Assembly: GCA_934131055.1 (NCBI GenBank)
Contig: CAKOZB010000004.1
Location: 1-24,175, forward strand
Length of the DNA: 24,175 nucleotides
Direction: 5' to 3'
Source: an uncultured Clostridia bacterium
GTDB taxonomy: Bacteria > Bacillota > Clostridia > TANB77 > CAG-508
The notes beneath the pieces were generated by a model that was given only the letters and a program-made list of their open reading frames with translations, made no database searches and was not told where the DNA came from. The position numbers and the translations under genes are program-made. Positions 14,453-22,369 of this stretch are shown here, piece after piece (the first letter of the stretch is position 1; each line of letters starts with the position of its first letter).

Positions 14453-15338
14453 TATATTTGGTTATTTATTAGGAGAAGGTTTTAGAAATGTATTTCACAA
14501 TAAAAAATCATCGGGTGCGTCACTTGCAATTATGTGTGCCACTATGTTGATTTTTGGCTTATTTTTCATGATTATAGAAAACCTAAACAATGCAGTTGAA
14601 ACATTGGAAACACAACAAGGAATTCAAGTGTTTATTCAAAAGACTGCAACAGATGCTCAAATGGAGCAAATTGGAGAACAAATACAAGCAATAGATGGAG
14701 TAAATAAGGTAACATTCGTATCTAAAGAAGATGCGTTAAATCAAACTAAAGAAAAGCTAAAAGACAAGCAAGCTTTAATTGCAGGTTGGGACGAATCTAA
14801 TCCATTTAAAGCCTCATATTTAGTAACATTAACAGACTTGAAACTAAGTTCTCAAGTACAAGATGAAATAAAAAAAATAGACAATATTGATAGTATACAA
14901 AGTAGAGACGAAACAATTAATGGCTTAGTTGCAATAGCAAATGGAGTAAGAATTGTTTCTGCTGTAATATTAACATTGCTAGTATTAATATCTATATTCA
15001 TCATAGGAAACACAATAAAATTAACAGTACATGCAAGAAGAAAAGAAATATCAATTATGAAATATGTTGGAGCAACAGACAGCTTCATTAGATGGCCATT
15101 CGTAATTGAAGGTATAATAATTGGTATTGTTGCAGCATTACTTTCAATACTAGTTCTTGGAATTGCATATAGCTTAATTACAAATGCAGCAGCAAACTCA
15201 ATAATAAGTACAATGGGAATAAAACTTCTATCATTTACAGATATGACAACATTATTAGTTATTGTGTATATGGTATTAGGAATAGGAATTGGTGCATTAG
15301 GAAGTTCTATTTCAATGAGAAAATATTTGCAGGTATAA
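14436..15338 (+). CDS. ftsX: Cell division protein FtsX
   Basis: A 300-residue membrane protein. The first helix lies at about 26-45 and is followed by a large extracellular domain (about 50-165). Three further helices sit near residues 170-193, 218-243 and 266-290. This is the FtsX layout: the outer domain contacts the hydrolase partner, and the inner side binds FtsE. ATG 14436 overlaps the end of ftsE by 17 bases, with AAGGTGG just upstream; a GTG at 14442 is also possible and would start at MKHSIFGYLL, which fits relatives well. The next gene follows after 12 bases. Confidence 0.95.
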   Translation: MTVKHSIFGYLLGEGFRNVFHNKKSSGASLAIMCATMLIFGLFFMIIENLNNAVETLETQQGIQVFIQKTATDAQMEQIGEQIQAIDGVNKVTFVSKEDALNQTKEKLKDKQALIAGWDESNPFKASYLVTLTDLKLSSQVQDEIKKIDNIDSIQSRDETINGLVAIANGVRIVSAVILTLLVLISIFIIGNTIKLTVHARRKEISIMKYVGATDSFIRWPFVIEGIIIGIVAALLSILVLGIAYSLITNAAANSIISTMGIKLLSFTDMTTLLVIVYMVLGIGIGALGSSISMRKYLQV

Positions 15339-15350
15339 AGGAGAAAAACT

Positions 15351-16571
15351 ATGAAAAAAAGAATGTTATTAACTGTACTGTCAGCTTTAACAGTACTTAT
15401 GCTAATATCATCAATAGTAGTAAAGTCATATGCATCTCTTACGGACGATAAGAGTGATGTGCAAAACAAGATAAATGAAGCTAAAAATGCGTTAAACGAC
15501 ATATCTGACGACAAAGATGAAGCTGAAACAGAATTGCAAAAAATTACTACACAAGTTACAGAAGCACAAAAGCAATTAGATACATTAGCAGCACAAATAG
15601 ATGAGCTAAATGATACAATAGATGAGAAACAAAAAGAGATTGAAGATGAAGAAGCAGAAATTGAAAAGACAGATAATCTATTAAAAGAGAGAATGGTTGC
15701 TTTATACGAAATTGGAGAAACTTCATATTTAGACGTACTGTTTAATTCGGAAAATATACTAGATTTCTTATCTAACTATTCGATGATACAACAAATTGTT
15801 GAAACTGACTCGGCTTTGATTGATGAATTGGAAGCCAAGAAGGAACAACTGCAAAAAGATAAAGGTAATTTAGAAGAAGATAAAGCTAAAGTTATATCAG
15901 TAAAAGCAGATCAAGAAGTTAAAAGAGCTCAGCTATCTGCATTGCAAGAGAAAAAACAATCAGAAATTAATAAACTATCAGCTGATGAAAAGGCAAAACA
16001 AGCAGAGTTAGATGCCTATAATGCTAAGTTAAAAGAGATTGATGATGCAATCGCAGAGGCTTTGAGAAAAGCTCAAGAAGAAGAGAAAAAAAATAATGCA
16101 ACAAATGGTGGAAATGGAAGTAGTTTTGATGGAACTTTTGCATGGCCATTAGATTATTCACCAAGAAGAGTAACTTCTAGAATGAAATACAGATGGGGCA
16201 GATGGCACAAGGGTATAGACATTGGAACAAATGCTGAAATAGGAAAAAGAGTTATAGCAGCAGCATCTGGAACTGTAATATATAGTGCATATCAAGCTGG
16301 TTCATCATCAAGTGCAGGATATGGAAATTACTTAATTATTTATCATGGAAACGGATATTGCTCATTATATGCGCACATGAATTCAAAAGCAGTAAGTACA
16401 GGCCAAAAAGTATCACAAGGACAATTAATTGGGTACTCTGGAAACACTGGTGGTGTTGCACCTCACTTACATTTTGAAATAAGAAAGGCAACGTCAATAG
16501 GAGACTTCTTTGGAAACAACTGGAAAGACCCATTAGATTATTTGCCTGGTGGATACACAATAGTAGATTAA
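15351..16571 (+). CDS. FtsEX-associated coiled-coil M23 peptidase (PcsB/EnvC/CwlO-like role), first paralogue
   Basis: A 406-residue exported protein. A signal peptide (1-28) precedes a long charged coiled coil (about 30-245), a short Gly/Asn linker and an M23 domain (about 260-400). Metal ligands His286 and Asp290 (WHKGID), His342 (LYAHM) and HLH at 372-374 are all intact, so it should cut cross-links in peptidoglycan. A conserved block at 110-160 (ALYEIGETSYLDVLFNS) sits inside the coiled coil and is shared with the next gene. In other bacteria FtsEX activates a partner of this build (PcsB, CwlO or EnvC), and the position directly after ftsX supports that here. AAGGAG lies before the ATG. 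Confidence 0.92.
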   Translation: MKKRMLLTVLSALTVLMLISSIVVKSYASLTDDKSDVQNKINEAKNALNDISDDKDEAETELQKITTQVTEAQKQLDTLAAQIDELNDTIDEKQKEIEDEEAEIEKTDNLLKERMVALYEIGETSYLDVLFNSENILDFLSNYSMIQQIVETDSALIDELEAKKEQLQKDKGNLEEDKAKVISVKADQEVKRAQLSALQEKKQSEINKLSADEKAKQAELDAYNAKLKEIDDAIAEALRKAQEEEKKNNATNGGNGSSFDGTFAWPLDYSPRRVTSRMKYRWGRWHKGIDIGTNAEIGKRVIAAASGTVIYSAYQAGSSSSAGYGNYLIIYHGNGYCSLYAHMNSKAVSTGQKVSQGQLIGYSGNTGGVAPHLHFEIRKATSIGDFFGNNWKDPLDYLPGGYTIVD

Positions 16572-16605
16572 CAATAAATTAAATACATAAAAGGAGGGAA
16601 CATTT

Positions 16606-17874
16606 ATGAAGAAGAAAATACTAACACTAATTACCATTTGTTTAATTTTAGTATGCTTCTCCATAAATGTTTTTTCTGCTAATGAGGTTTCACAAAATGA
16701 AATAATAGAAGGAGAAACCAATAGTGAAGCAACTAATAAGACTCTATTTGAACAGAAAACAGAGGTAGATAATAAACTAAATGAATCAAATACAAGGCTT
16801 GAATATGTAAAAAGTGAGATTTCAGCTTCAATGCAGAAGGTGCAAGAACTAGATGACTCGATAAACGATTATCAAAATAAATATAATGAATTACAATCAC
16901 AAATAGCATTATTAGAAGCAGAAATTTCTTCAACACAAAATGACTTAACAAAAACTGAACAAGAATATGCAAGAAAAGAAAATTTACTAAAAAAGAGAGT
17001 AGTAGCACTATATGAAGGTGGTGAAACTACTTATTTAGATGTATTGTTGTCATCTAAAAATTTATTCGATTTCCTATCTAATTATTATATGTTAGAACAA
17101 ATTATAGAATTTGACAGTAACTTATTAAATGAATTAGATGAGCAAAAACAGAATATAGAAGTAAAAAAAGCAGAACAAGAAAAGAAAAAAACAGATTTAA
17201 GAGTTGCAAAGGCAAAACAAGGGCAAATGCAAATATTAATGGAAAACCAGAAAACTTTGCAAGTAAGTTACGCATCAAAATTAAGTGAAGAAGAAAAAAC
17301 ATTATATGAACAAATAGAGCAATATAAAAAAGAGCAAGAAGATTTAGAAAATCAAATTCAAGCAGCTATAAATTGGAGTGGAGCTTTAGCAATACAATAC
17401 AAAGGTGGAGTAATGTTATGGCCAATTGCAGTAGATGGAACATATATAACATCTCCATATGGAAACAGATTACACCCAATACAAGGAGTGTATAGATACC
17501 ATGATGGTATAGACATTGGAAATGCAGGCTATGGAGCTCCAGTTATTGCAGCAGCAGATGGAATTGTAACATATGCGGGTGTAATGAGTGGATATGGAAA
17601 TTGTGTAATGATAAACCATGGAAATGGAATAGTAACTTTATATGGACACGGCCAAGAAATATATACAGAACTTGGTGCAACAGTAAAACAAGGAGATGTA
17701 ATAATGGCTGTTGGTTCAACCGGAAATTCAACTGGACCGCACTTACACTTTGAAGTAAGAAAATTTGGGGTAGCAGTAGATCCAATTCCATATTTACAGG
17801 GTGACAATACAAAAGATGCTGACACTACTGAAAATACAATTGGTAACGATAATACGCTTGAAAATATTACATAA
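16606..17874 (+). CDS. FtsEX-associated coiled-coil M23 peptidase, second paralogue
   Basis: A 422-residue paralogue of the preceding protein. A signal peptide (1-24) is followed by a coiled coil (about 45-255) with the shared block LLKKRVVALYEGGETTYLDVLLSS written here in two parts: LLKKRVVALYEGG and ETTYLDVLLSS. The M23 domain occupies about 268-396 with ligands His299 and Asp303 (YHDGID), His348 (LYGHG) and HLH at 379-381, all intact. A Thr/Asn/Asp-rich tail follows. Two intact hydrolases behind one FtsEX suggest either division of labour (growth versus septation or sporulation) or recent duplication. AAGGAGGG precedes the ATG, 34 bases after the first paralogue. Confidence 0.92.
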   Translation: MKKKILTLITICLILVCFSINVFSANEVSQNEIIEGETNSEATNKTLFEQKTEVDNKLNESNTRLEYVKSEISASMQKVQELDDSINDYQNKYNELQSQIALLEAEISSTQNDLTKTEQEYARKENLLKKRVVALYEGGETTYLDVLLSSKNLFDFLSNYYMLEQIIEFDSNLLNELDEQKQNIEVKKAEQEKKKTDLRVAKAKQGQMQILMENQKTLQVSYASKLSEEEKTLYEQIEQYKKEQEDLENQIQAAINWSGALAIQYKGGVMLWPIAVDGTYITSPYGNRLHPIQGVYRYHDGIDIGNAGYGAPVIAAADGIVTYAGVMSGYGNCVMINHGNGIVTLYGHGQEIYTELGATVKQGDVIMAVGSTGNSTGPHLHFEVRKFGVAVDPIPYLQGDNTKDADTTENTIGNDNTLENIT

Positions 17875-17958
17875 AATGTAATAAAATAAGCAATTATAAA
17901 GTATAATACAAATAGCCAGTGTTTATCATAATTGGCTTAAGAAGGAAAGGACATAAAA

Positions 17959-19209
17959 ATGGAAGATAAAAAAATAAAAAGACAAAACATTTACAAAGTT
18001 ATCATGTTAGTAATACTAACAGCAACAATTACATTTATGCTAACTACAATGGTGATGTACAATAAATTTTCATCTTCATATATTAGTATAGGAAACACAA
18101 CTACTACAACAGGAACTGTTACATCATACTATAAAGATTTAGTAAAAACTTTAGAAGCATTTAAAACAATGATAAAGCAAAAATACATTGGTGAAGTTGA
18201 TGAAGAAAAAATGGTAGAAGGAGCAATAAAAGGCTTTGTTGAAGGTTTAGGAGATCCATACACAGAATATTTACCAAAAGATGAGATGACAGAATTTACA
18301 GAAGAAACAAGCAGTCAATATGTTGGAATAGGTGTATATTTAACAAATGATAAGACAACAAACACCATACTTGTTGTAGGTACAATGAATGGGTCGCCAG
18401 CGCTTGAAGCAGGAATGCAAGCAGGTGATATAATAGAAAAAGTAAATGGTGTTGAATACACAGGTGAAACAATGGATGAAGCCATAAAAGTATTAAAAGG
18501 TGAAGAAGGAACATCAGCAAAGGTAACAGTTTTAAGAGATGGAAAAGAAATTGATTTAACTGTAACAAGAAAGAAAATTACAGTAGAGCATGTTTCTTCA
18601 AAAATGGTAGAAAACAATATCGCATATCTTCAAGTAGATTCATTTGATAGCGGTGTTGCAGAGTCATTCAAAAAACAAGTAACAGAGCTAGTTAATAAAG
18701 GTGCAAAGGGAATAATAATAGACTTAAGAAGCAATGGTGGAGGAATCGTATGGGAGTCGACAGGAATTGCAGATTTATTCTTAAAGAAAGACGAAACAAT
18801 ACTTATAACGAAATCAAGAACTGAAAATGAACAATTAACAGTATCTAAGAACGATCCAATAATAGAAGATATTCCAATAGTAATACTTGTAAATGAAGGT
18901 ACTGCAAGCGCATCAGAAATATTAGCAGGAGCATTAAAAGACAAATATCCAAATACAACAATAGTTGGAATGAAAACCTATGGAAAGGGCGTAATTCAAA
19001 CTTTATATAGCCTGTCAGATGGAAGTGGCTTAAAAATAACAACAGAAGAATATTACACACCAAACCATAACAAAATAAATAAAGAGGGTATTACTCCAGA
19101 TGTTGAAGTAGATTTAACAAAAAATGCAGAAGGAAAATACGAAACAGAATTTGATAAAGATGCACAAGTGCAAAAAGCTATAGAAACAATAAAAACAAAA
19201 ATAAAATAA
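17959..19209 (+). CDS. S41 family C-terminal processing peptidase with PDZ domain
   Basis: A 416-residue protein: membrane anchor at about 13-33, helical region 55-110, PDZ domain about 115-205 (YVGIGVYL and GSPALEAGMQAGDIIEKVNG), and protease core about 210-385. The catalytic serine is Ser317 in NEGTASASE, and Lys343 in TYGKGVIQ completes the Ser-Lys pair; the LRSNGGG loop is also present. Such proteases (CtpA/CtpB type) act outside the membrane; in division and spore formation they trim or activate exported proteins. The position after the FtsEX hydrolases could mean it processes one of them, which is inference. AAGGAAAGG precedes the ATG. A short AGCCA/TGGCT hairpin lies upstream. Confidence 0.95.
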   Translation: MEDKKIKRQNIYKVIMLVILTATITFMLTTMVMYNKFSSSYISIGNTTTTTGTVTSYYKDLVKTLEAFKTMIKQKYIGEVDEEKMVEGAIKGFVEGLGDPYTEYLPKDEMTEFTEETSSQYVGIGVYLTNDKTTNTILVVGTMNGSPALEAGMQAGDIIEKVNGVEYTGETMDEAIKVLKGEEGTSAKVTVLRDGKEIDLTVTRKKITVEHVSSKMVENNIAYLQVDSFDSGVAESFKKQVTELVNKGAKGIIIDLRSNGGGIVWESTGIADLFLKKDETILITKSRTENEQLTVSKNDPIIEDIPIVILVNEGTASASEILAGALKDKYPNTTIVGMKTYGKGVIQTLYSLSDGSGLKITTEEYYTPNHNKINKEGITPDVEVDLTKNAEGKYETEFDKDAQVQKAIETIKTKIK

Positions 19210-19212
19210 TAA

Positions 19213-19248
19213 AAAAATCAGCATTCAGAATATGGGTGCTGATTTTTG
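19213..19248 (+). terminator. Terminator of the S41 protease gene
   Basis: AAAAATCAGCA (19213-19223) pairs with TGCTGATTTTT (19237-19247), ending in T. It starts three bases after the stop. Confidence 0.9.
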
Positions 19249-19281
19249 TTGCTTAATATGGAATGGCTCAGAAGGGAAAAA

Positions 19282-19288
19282 TGTCGAA
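19282..19288 (+). promoter_or_regulatory. Spo0A box match upstream of spoIIA
   Basis: TGTCGAA is a full match to the 0A box. It lies about 40 bases before a sigma-A-like pair at 19328-19356 (TTGGAA, 17 bases, TATGCT). Spo0A is known to activate spoIIA in other spore formers. One other plus-strand match occurs at 13619, so chance is not excluded. Confidence 0.45.
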
Positions 19289-19417
19289 AACTTCTTATAA
19301 ATCGATAAAACTAGTCAAATTTTGCTATTGGAAATTTATGGAATATGTAGTATGCTTGTATAAAACAAAAAACAGAACACAAAACTAATAATGTGTGCTA
19401 AAAAGGGGGAAAAAATA

Positions 19418-19747
19418 TTGGAATGTATTTATGTGCCAAAGGACAAGCAGTTAACATTAAAAATAGCAGAAGAGATTGACGAACACACAACAGAAAAATT
19501 AAGGAGGAAGATTGACAATGAAATTACGCGATTTTTGCCTAGAAAAGTTATATTTGATTTTAGTAACGTTGCTTTCATGGACAGTGCAGGAATAGGAATG
19601 TTGCTAGGAAGATACAAAGTTATTAAGATGCTTGGTGGACAGCTAGAACTTATGAATGTGAATAAGCAAATTGAAAAAGTTTTTGAAATTAGTGGAATAT
19701 TAAAGATTATACCATTAATAAAAAATAATGAAGAAAATGTTGGTTAG
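19418..19747 (+). CDS. spoIIAA: Anti-sigma F factor antagonist SpoIIAA
   Basis: A STAS-domain protein of 109 residues from TTG 19418, preceded by AAGGGGG (19403-19409) at eight bases; an ATG at 19391 would lie before the ribosome site and add nine residues not seen in relatives. Ser56 in AFMDSAGIGMLLGRYK is the phosphorylated serine. Unphosphorylated SpoIIAA binds SpoIIAB and frees sigma-F in the forespore. EIDEHTTEKLRRKID is the conserved N-terminal part. It is first in the spoIIAA-spoIIAB-sigF operon, and the next start lies 12 bases after its stop. Confidence 0.95.
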   Translation: MECIYVPKDKQLTLKIAEEIDEHTTEKLRRKIDNEITRFLPRKVIFDFSNVAFMDSAGIGMLLGRYKVIKMLGGQLELMNVNKQIEKVFEISGILKIIPLIKNNEENVG

Positions 19748-19759
19748 ATGGAGGCTAAA

Positions 19760-20239
19760 ATGGTAGGAATTTATGATAATGAAATGAAATTGGAGTTTGT
19801 AAGCAAATCTTCTAATGAAGCATTTGCACGTATAACAGTGGCTGCGTTTGCATCACAACTTGACCCAACAATAGAAGAGCTAGCAGACATAAAAACGGCT
19901 GTATCTGAAGCTGTAACAAATTCTATAATACATGGGTACGAAAATTCTGAAGGAATTGTTAAGGTAGAGTGTAAATTAAAAGATAATTGTGTAGAAATAC
20001 AAATATCAGATTCGGGAAAAGGAATAGAAGATATCGAATTGGCTAAAAAGCCGTTATATACAACAAAGGCTAATTTGGAAAGGTCGGGAATGGGGTTCAC
20101 AATAATGGAAAGCTTTATGGACGAGCTAAAAGTTGAATCTATTCCAGATATGGGAACAAAAGTAACTATGAGAAAATACATAATGACTGCTAGAGAAGAG
20201 AAAAGTGAAGTAGAAGATATTGAAAAAGTTAGTAAATAG
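19760..20239 (+). CDS. spoIIAB: Anti-sigma F factor SpoIIAB
   Basis: A 159-residue GHKL-type kinase. The ATP-binding N box is [11 protein letters not shown] (50-60), the G1 box DSGKGI (84-89), the ATP-lid region [10 protein letters not shown], and the G2 box RSGMGFTIM (108-116). It binds and holds sigma-F in the predivisional cell and phosphorylates SpoIIAA. ATG 19760 is chosen because GGAGG (19750-19754) lies five bases upstream; an ATG at 19748 is part of that site's own context and would leave no ribosome site. The sequence [20 protein letters not shown] closely follows the Bacillus protein. sigF follows. Confidence 0.96.
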   Translation: MVGIYDNEMKLEFVSKSSNEAFARITVAAFASQLDPTIEELADIKTAVSEAVTNSIIHGYENSEGIVKVECKLKDNCVEIQISDSGKGIEDIELAKKPLYTTKANLERSGMGFTIMESFMDELKVESIPDMGTKVTMRKYIMTAREEKSEVEDIEKVSK

Positions 20240-20283
20240 TATATAAAAAGAATGTGAACACAAGAATAAAGGAAGGTTTTAGA

Positions 20284-21015
20284 ATGCTGGAAAGTACATA
20301 TGAAAATATCATAAAGGCTCAGCAGGGAAACACAGAAGTGCTAGAAAGCCTCGTAAAAAACAATATGGGGCTTGTCTATAACATAGCAAAAAGGTTTGTA
20401 GGAAGAGGATATGAGATAGAAGATTTAAATCAAATTGGAGCAATGGGATTGGTTAAGTCTATAAAGAAATTTGACACAAATTACAATGTTCAGCTATCTA
20501 CATATGCTGTTCCTTTTATAATAGGAGAAATAAAAAGATATATACGAGATGACGGACGAATAAAAGTAAGTAGAAGCATAAAAGAATTGGCTGTAAAAAT
20601 AAATCAAATTCAAAAAGAAGCAATGGATAAGAATGGAGAAGAATTAAAGGTAGAGCAAATAGCAGAAATTTTAAAGGTATCAAAAGAAGAAATAGCATTA
20701 GCATTAGATGCAAACTCAGCAAGTGTGGTAACCTCGATTAATGAGCCAGTATATAATGATAAATCTGGAAAAGAGCTTTGTATAGAAGATACAATTGCAA
20801 GTGATAAAGATGAAGAAAATAAAATTGCAGATAAACTTACAATAAAAAAATTAGTAGAAGAATTAAATAGTCAAGAACAAGAAATTGTAATGTTAAGATA
20901 TTATAAAGGAAAAACACAAACAGAAGTGGCAAAAAAGCTCGGAATAAGCCAAGTTCAAGTATCTAGAATAGAAAAAAGAATATTATATTCTATGAAACAA
21001 AAATTAGTAATATAA
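20284..21015 (+). CDS. sigF: Sporulation RNA polymerase sigma factor SigF
   Basis: A 243-residue sigma-70 family factor: region 2 at about 28-98 (GLVYNIAKRFVGRGYEIEDL, then LSTYAVPFIIGEIKRYIRDDG), region 3 at about 105-160, and region 4 at about 190-240 with the helix-turn-helix TQTEVAKKLGISQVQVSRIEKRIL. Sigma-F directs early forespore transcription. ATG 20284 is preceded by GGAAGG (20271-20276); a GTG at 20254 lies upstream of that site. It is the last gene of the spoIIA operon and is followed by an inverted repeat rather than a clear terminator. Confidence 0.96.
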   Translation: MLESTYENIIKAQQGNTEVLESLVKNNMGLVYNIAKRFVGRGYEIEDLNQIGAMGLVKSIKKFDTNYNVQLSTYAVPFIIGEIKRYIRDDGRIKVSRSIKELAVKINQIQKEAMDKNGEELKVEQIAEILKVSKEEIALALDANSASVVTSINEPVYNDKSGKELCIEDTIASDKDEENKIADKLTIKKLVEELNSQEQEIVMLRYYKGKTQTEVAKKLGISQVQVSRIEKRILYSMKQKLVI

Positions 21016-21044
21016 ATATTAGTAATTTGAATGGTTGTGAAAAT

Positions 21045-21073
21045 GGTTGCAAAATAATTATAATTTTGCAACC
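21045..21073. repeat. Hairpin between sigF and spoIID
   Basis: GGTTGCAAAAT (21045-21055) and ATTTTGCAACC (21063-21073) are perfect 11-base arms around a seven-base loop. No T-run follows, so it may stabilise or process the mRNA rather than end it. Confidence 0.65.
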
Positions 21074-21108
21074 AAGTTTGTGCCTATAAGAGAGGAATTC
21101 AATCAATT

Positions 21109-22170
21109 ATGAGAAAATTGATATTAATTATAATGCTGATTATATTGGCTACATTTACAATACCAATTATATTTACAATTCGTTTTGGGGATGGAGAAAA
21201 AAACGTAAAAGAAACTGGAGGAACAGTAGAAAATATAGGAAACAATGAATTGGATGAAGAAAAAAAAGAAAATTTCGCCCAAGATGGGGCGTCACTAATG
21301 GGCGAAAATTATGAGTATAAGAGGTATGGTACAGTGAAGGTTTTGCATACCAAAGATAATAGTATAGAAGAAATGAAAATGGATGAGTACTTATTAGGAG
21401 TTGTTTCTGCTGAGATGCCGGCCAGTTTTGAAGAGGAAGCGATAAAGGCGCAAGCGGTTGTTGCAAGGACATATACAGTGTACAAAATTGAACATAACCA
21501 AAGTAAACATGGAGAAGCGGATATTTGCGATAACTCTGCGTGTTGTCAGGCTTGGATATCTAAAGATGATAGGATGGCTAGATGGGATGAAGATAAAAGA
21601 GAAAGTAATTGGGAGAAGATAGAAAAAGCTGTGAGTTCAACTTCTGGAAAAGTGGTTACTTATAATGGAAATGTAATAGACGCATTTTTTCATTCTAATA
21701 GTGGTGGAAAGACGGAAGAGGTGTCTAATGTTTGGGGTGGTAGTGACCTACCATATTTACAAAGTGTAGAGACTGCAGGAGAAGATGCTTACAGTCAATA
21801 TCAATCAGAGGCTACATTTACAAAAGAAGAATTTGAAAAAAAGATAAAGGAAAAATATCCGGAGTTTACAATAGATTATAATGATGAAAATTGCATAAAA
21901 GTAATAGAATACACACAAGGTGATAGGGTTAAAACAATAAAAATTGGCAACTTGGAACTATCTGGTGTTGAAGTGAGAAGTTTATTAGCACTAAGGTCTG
22001 CAAATTTTACAACGCAAATAAGTGAAAATGAAATAAAATTCACTGTAAAAGGTTATGGGCATGGTGTGGGAATGAGCCAAACTGGTGCAGATAGCATGGC
22101 AAAACAAGGAAGCAATTATGAAGAAATTATAAAGCATTATTACACCGGAGTAGAAATCACAAATTTGTAA
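21109..22170 (+). CDS. spoIID: Stage II sporulation protein D (SpoIID)
   Basis: A 353-residue lytic transglycosylase with an N-terminal anchor (about 4-25). Residues 28-70 are a charged, likely disordered linker that contains the in-frame 37-base palindromic element (NFAQDGASLMGE at 55-66). The catalytic domain follows: Glu102 in VVSAEMP is the expected catalytic acid, and His134, Cys140 and Cys146 fit the zinc site known from the clostridial enzyme. The end has GYGHGVGMSQTGADSMAKQG. SpoIID cleaves glycan strands with SpoIIP/SpoIIM at the engulfing membrane. GAGAGGA lies before the ATG. It stands between sigF and the spoIIQ-like gene. Confidence 0.95.
   Translation: MRKLILIIMLIILATFTIPIIFTIRFGDGEKNVKETGGTVENIGNNELDEEKKENFAQDGASLMGENYEYKRYGTVKVLHTKDNSIEEMKMDEYLLGVVSAEMPASFEEEAIKAQAVVARTYTVYKIEHNQSKHGEADICDNSACCQAWISKDDRMARWDEDKRESNWEKIEKAVSSTSGKVVTYNGNVIDAFFHSNSGGKTEEVSNVWGGSDLPYLQSVETAGEDAYSQYQSEATFTKEEFEKKIKEKYPEFTIDYNDENCIKVIEYTQGDRVKTIKIGNLELSGVEVRSLLALRSANFTTQISENEIKFTVKGYGHGVGMSQTGADSMAKQGSNYEEIIKHYYTGVEITNL
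21271..21307 (+). repeat. 37-base palindromic element, copy B (inside spoIID)
   Basis: TTTCGCCC (21273-21280) and GGGCGAAA (21300-21307) are perfect inverted repeats. The stretch is 34 of 37 identical to 13698-13734. It is read in frame in the SpoIID linker, where it adds about 12 residues without a stop. Confidence 0.8.
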
Positions 22171-22312
22171 AGAAATTAGATTATAGCTATGAAATAATAT
22201 TGCCAAAGGATTGAAAATTATAGCAAGAATTATAGTAAATAAGAAAGTCTGTAAAGTATGAGTAAATTAATTTGAAAAGCAATCTGCTTTTATATAGTAG
22301 TTATTAAAAGAT

Positions 22313-22342
22313 GTATATATCTTGAAAATTTGGGAAAACTTA
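22313..22342 (+). promoter_or_regulatory. Candidate sigma-F promoter of spoIIQ
   Basis: GTATA (22313-22317), exactly 15 bases, then GGAAAACTTA (22333-22342). This matches the Bacillus sigma-F consensus (GYATA, 15, GGNNANANTR) except for one C in place of A. It ends about 28 bases before the start codon, and spoIIQ is a known sigma-F gene. The remaining 140 bases of this gap contain an AAAAGCA/TGCTTTT hairpin at about 22275-22291 and nothing else I can name. Confidence 0.6.
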
Positions 22343-22369
22343 TATTAATAAAAAATAAGGAGGAACCAA

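Noticed and set aside
14852..15514. Long minus-strand open frame opposite ftsX
   Set aside because: It overlaps the well-supported ftsX gene, has no ribosome site and a composition typical of an antisense shadow.
21045..21108. Sigma-E promoter for spoIID
   Set aside because: CCTATAAG is a poor -10 and no proper -35 lies at the right distance.
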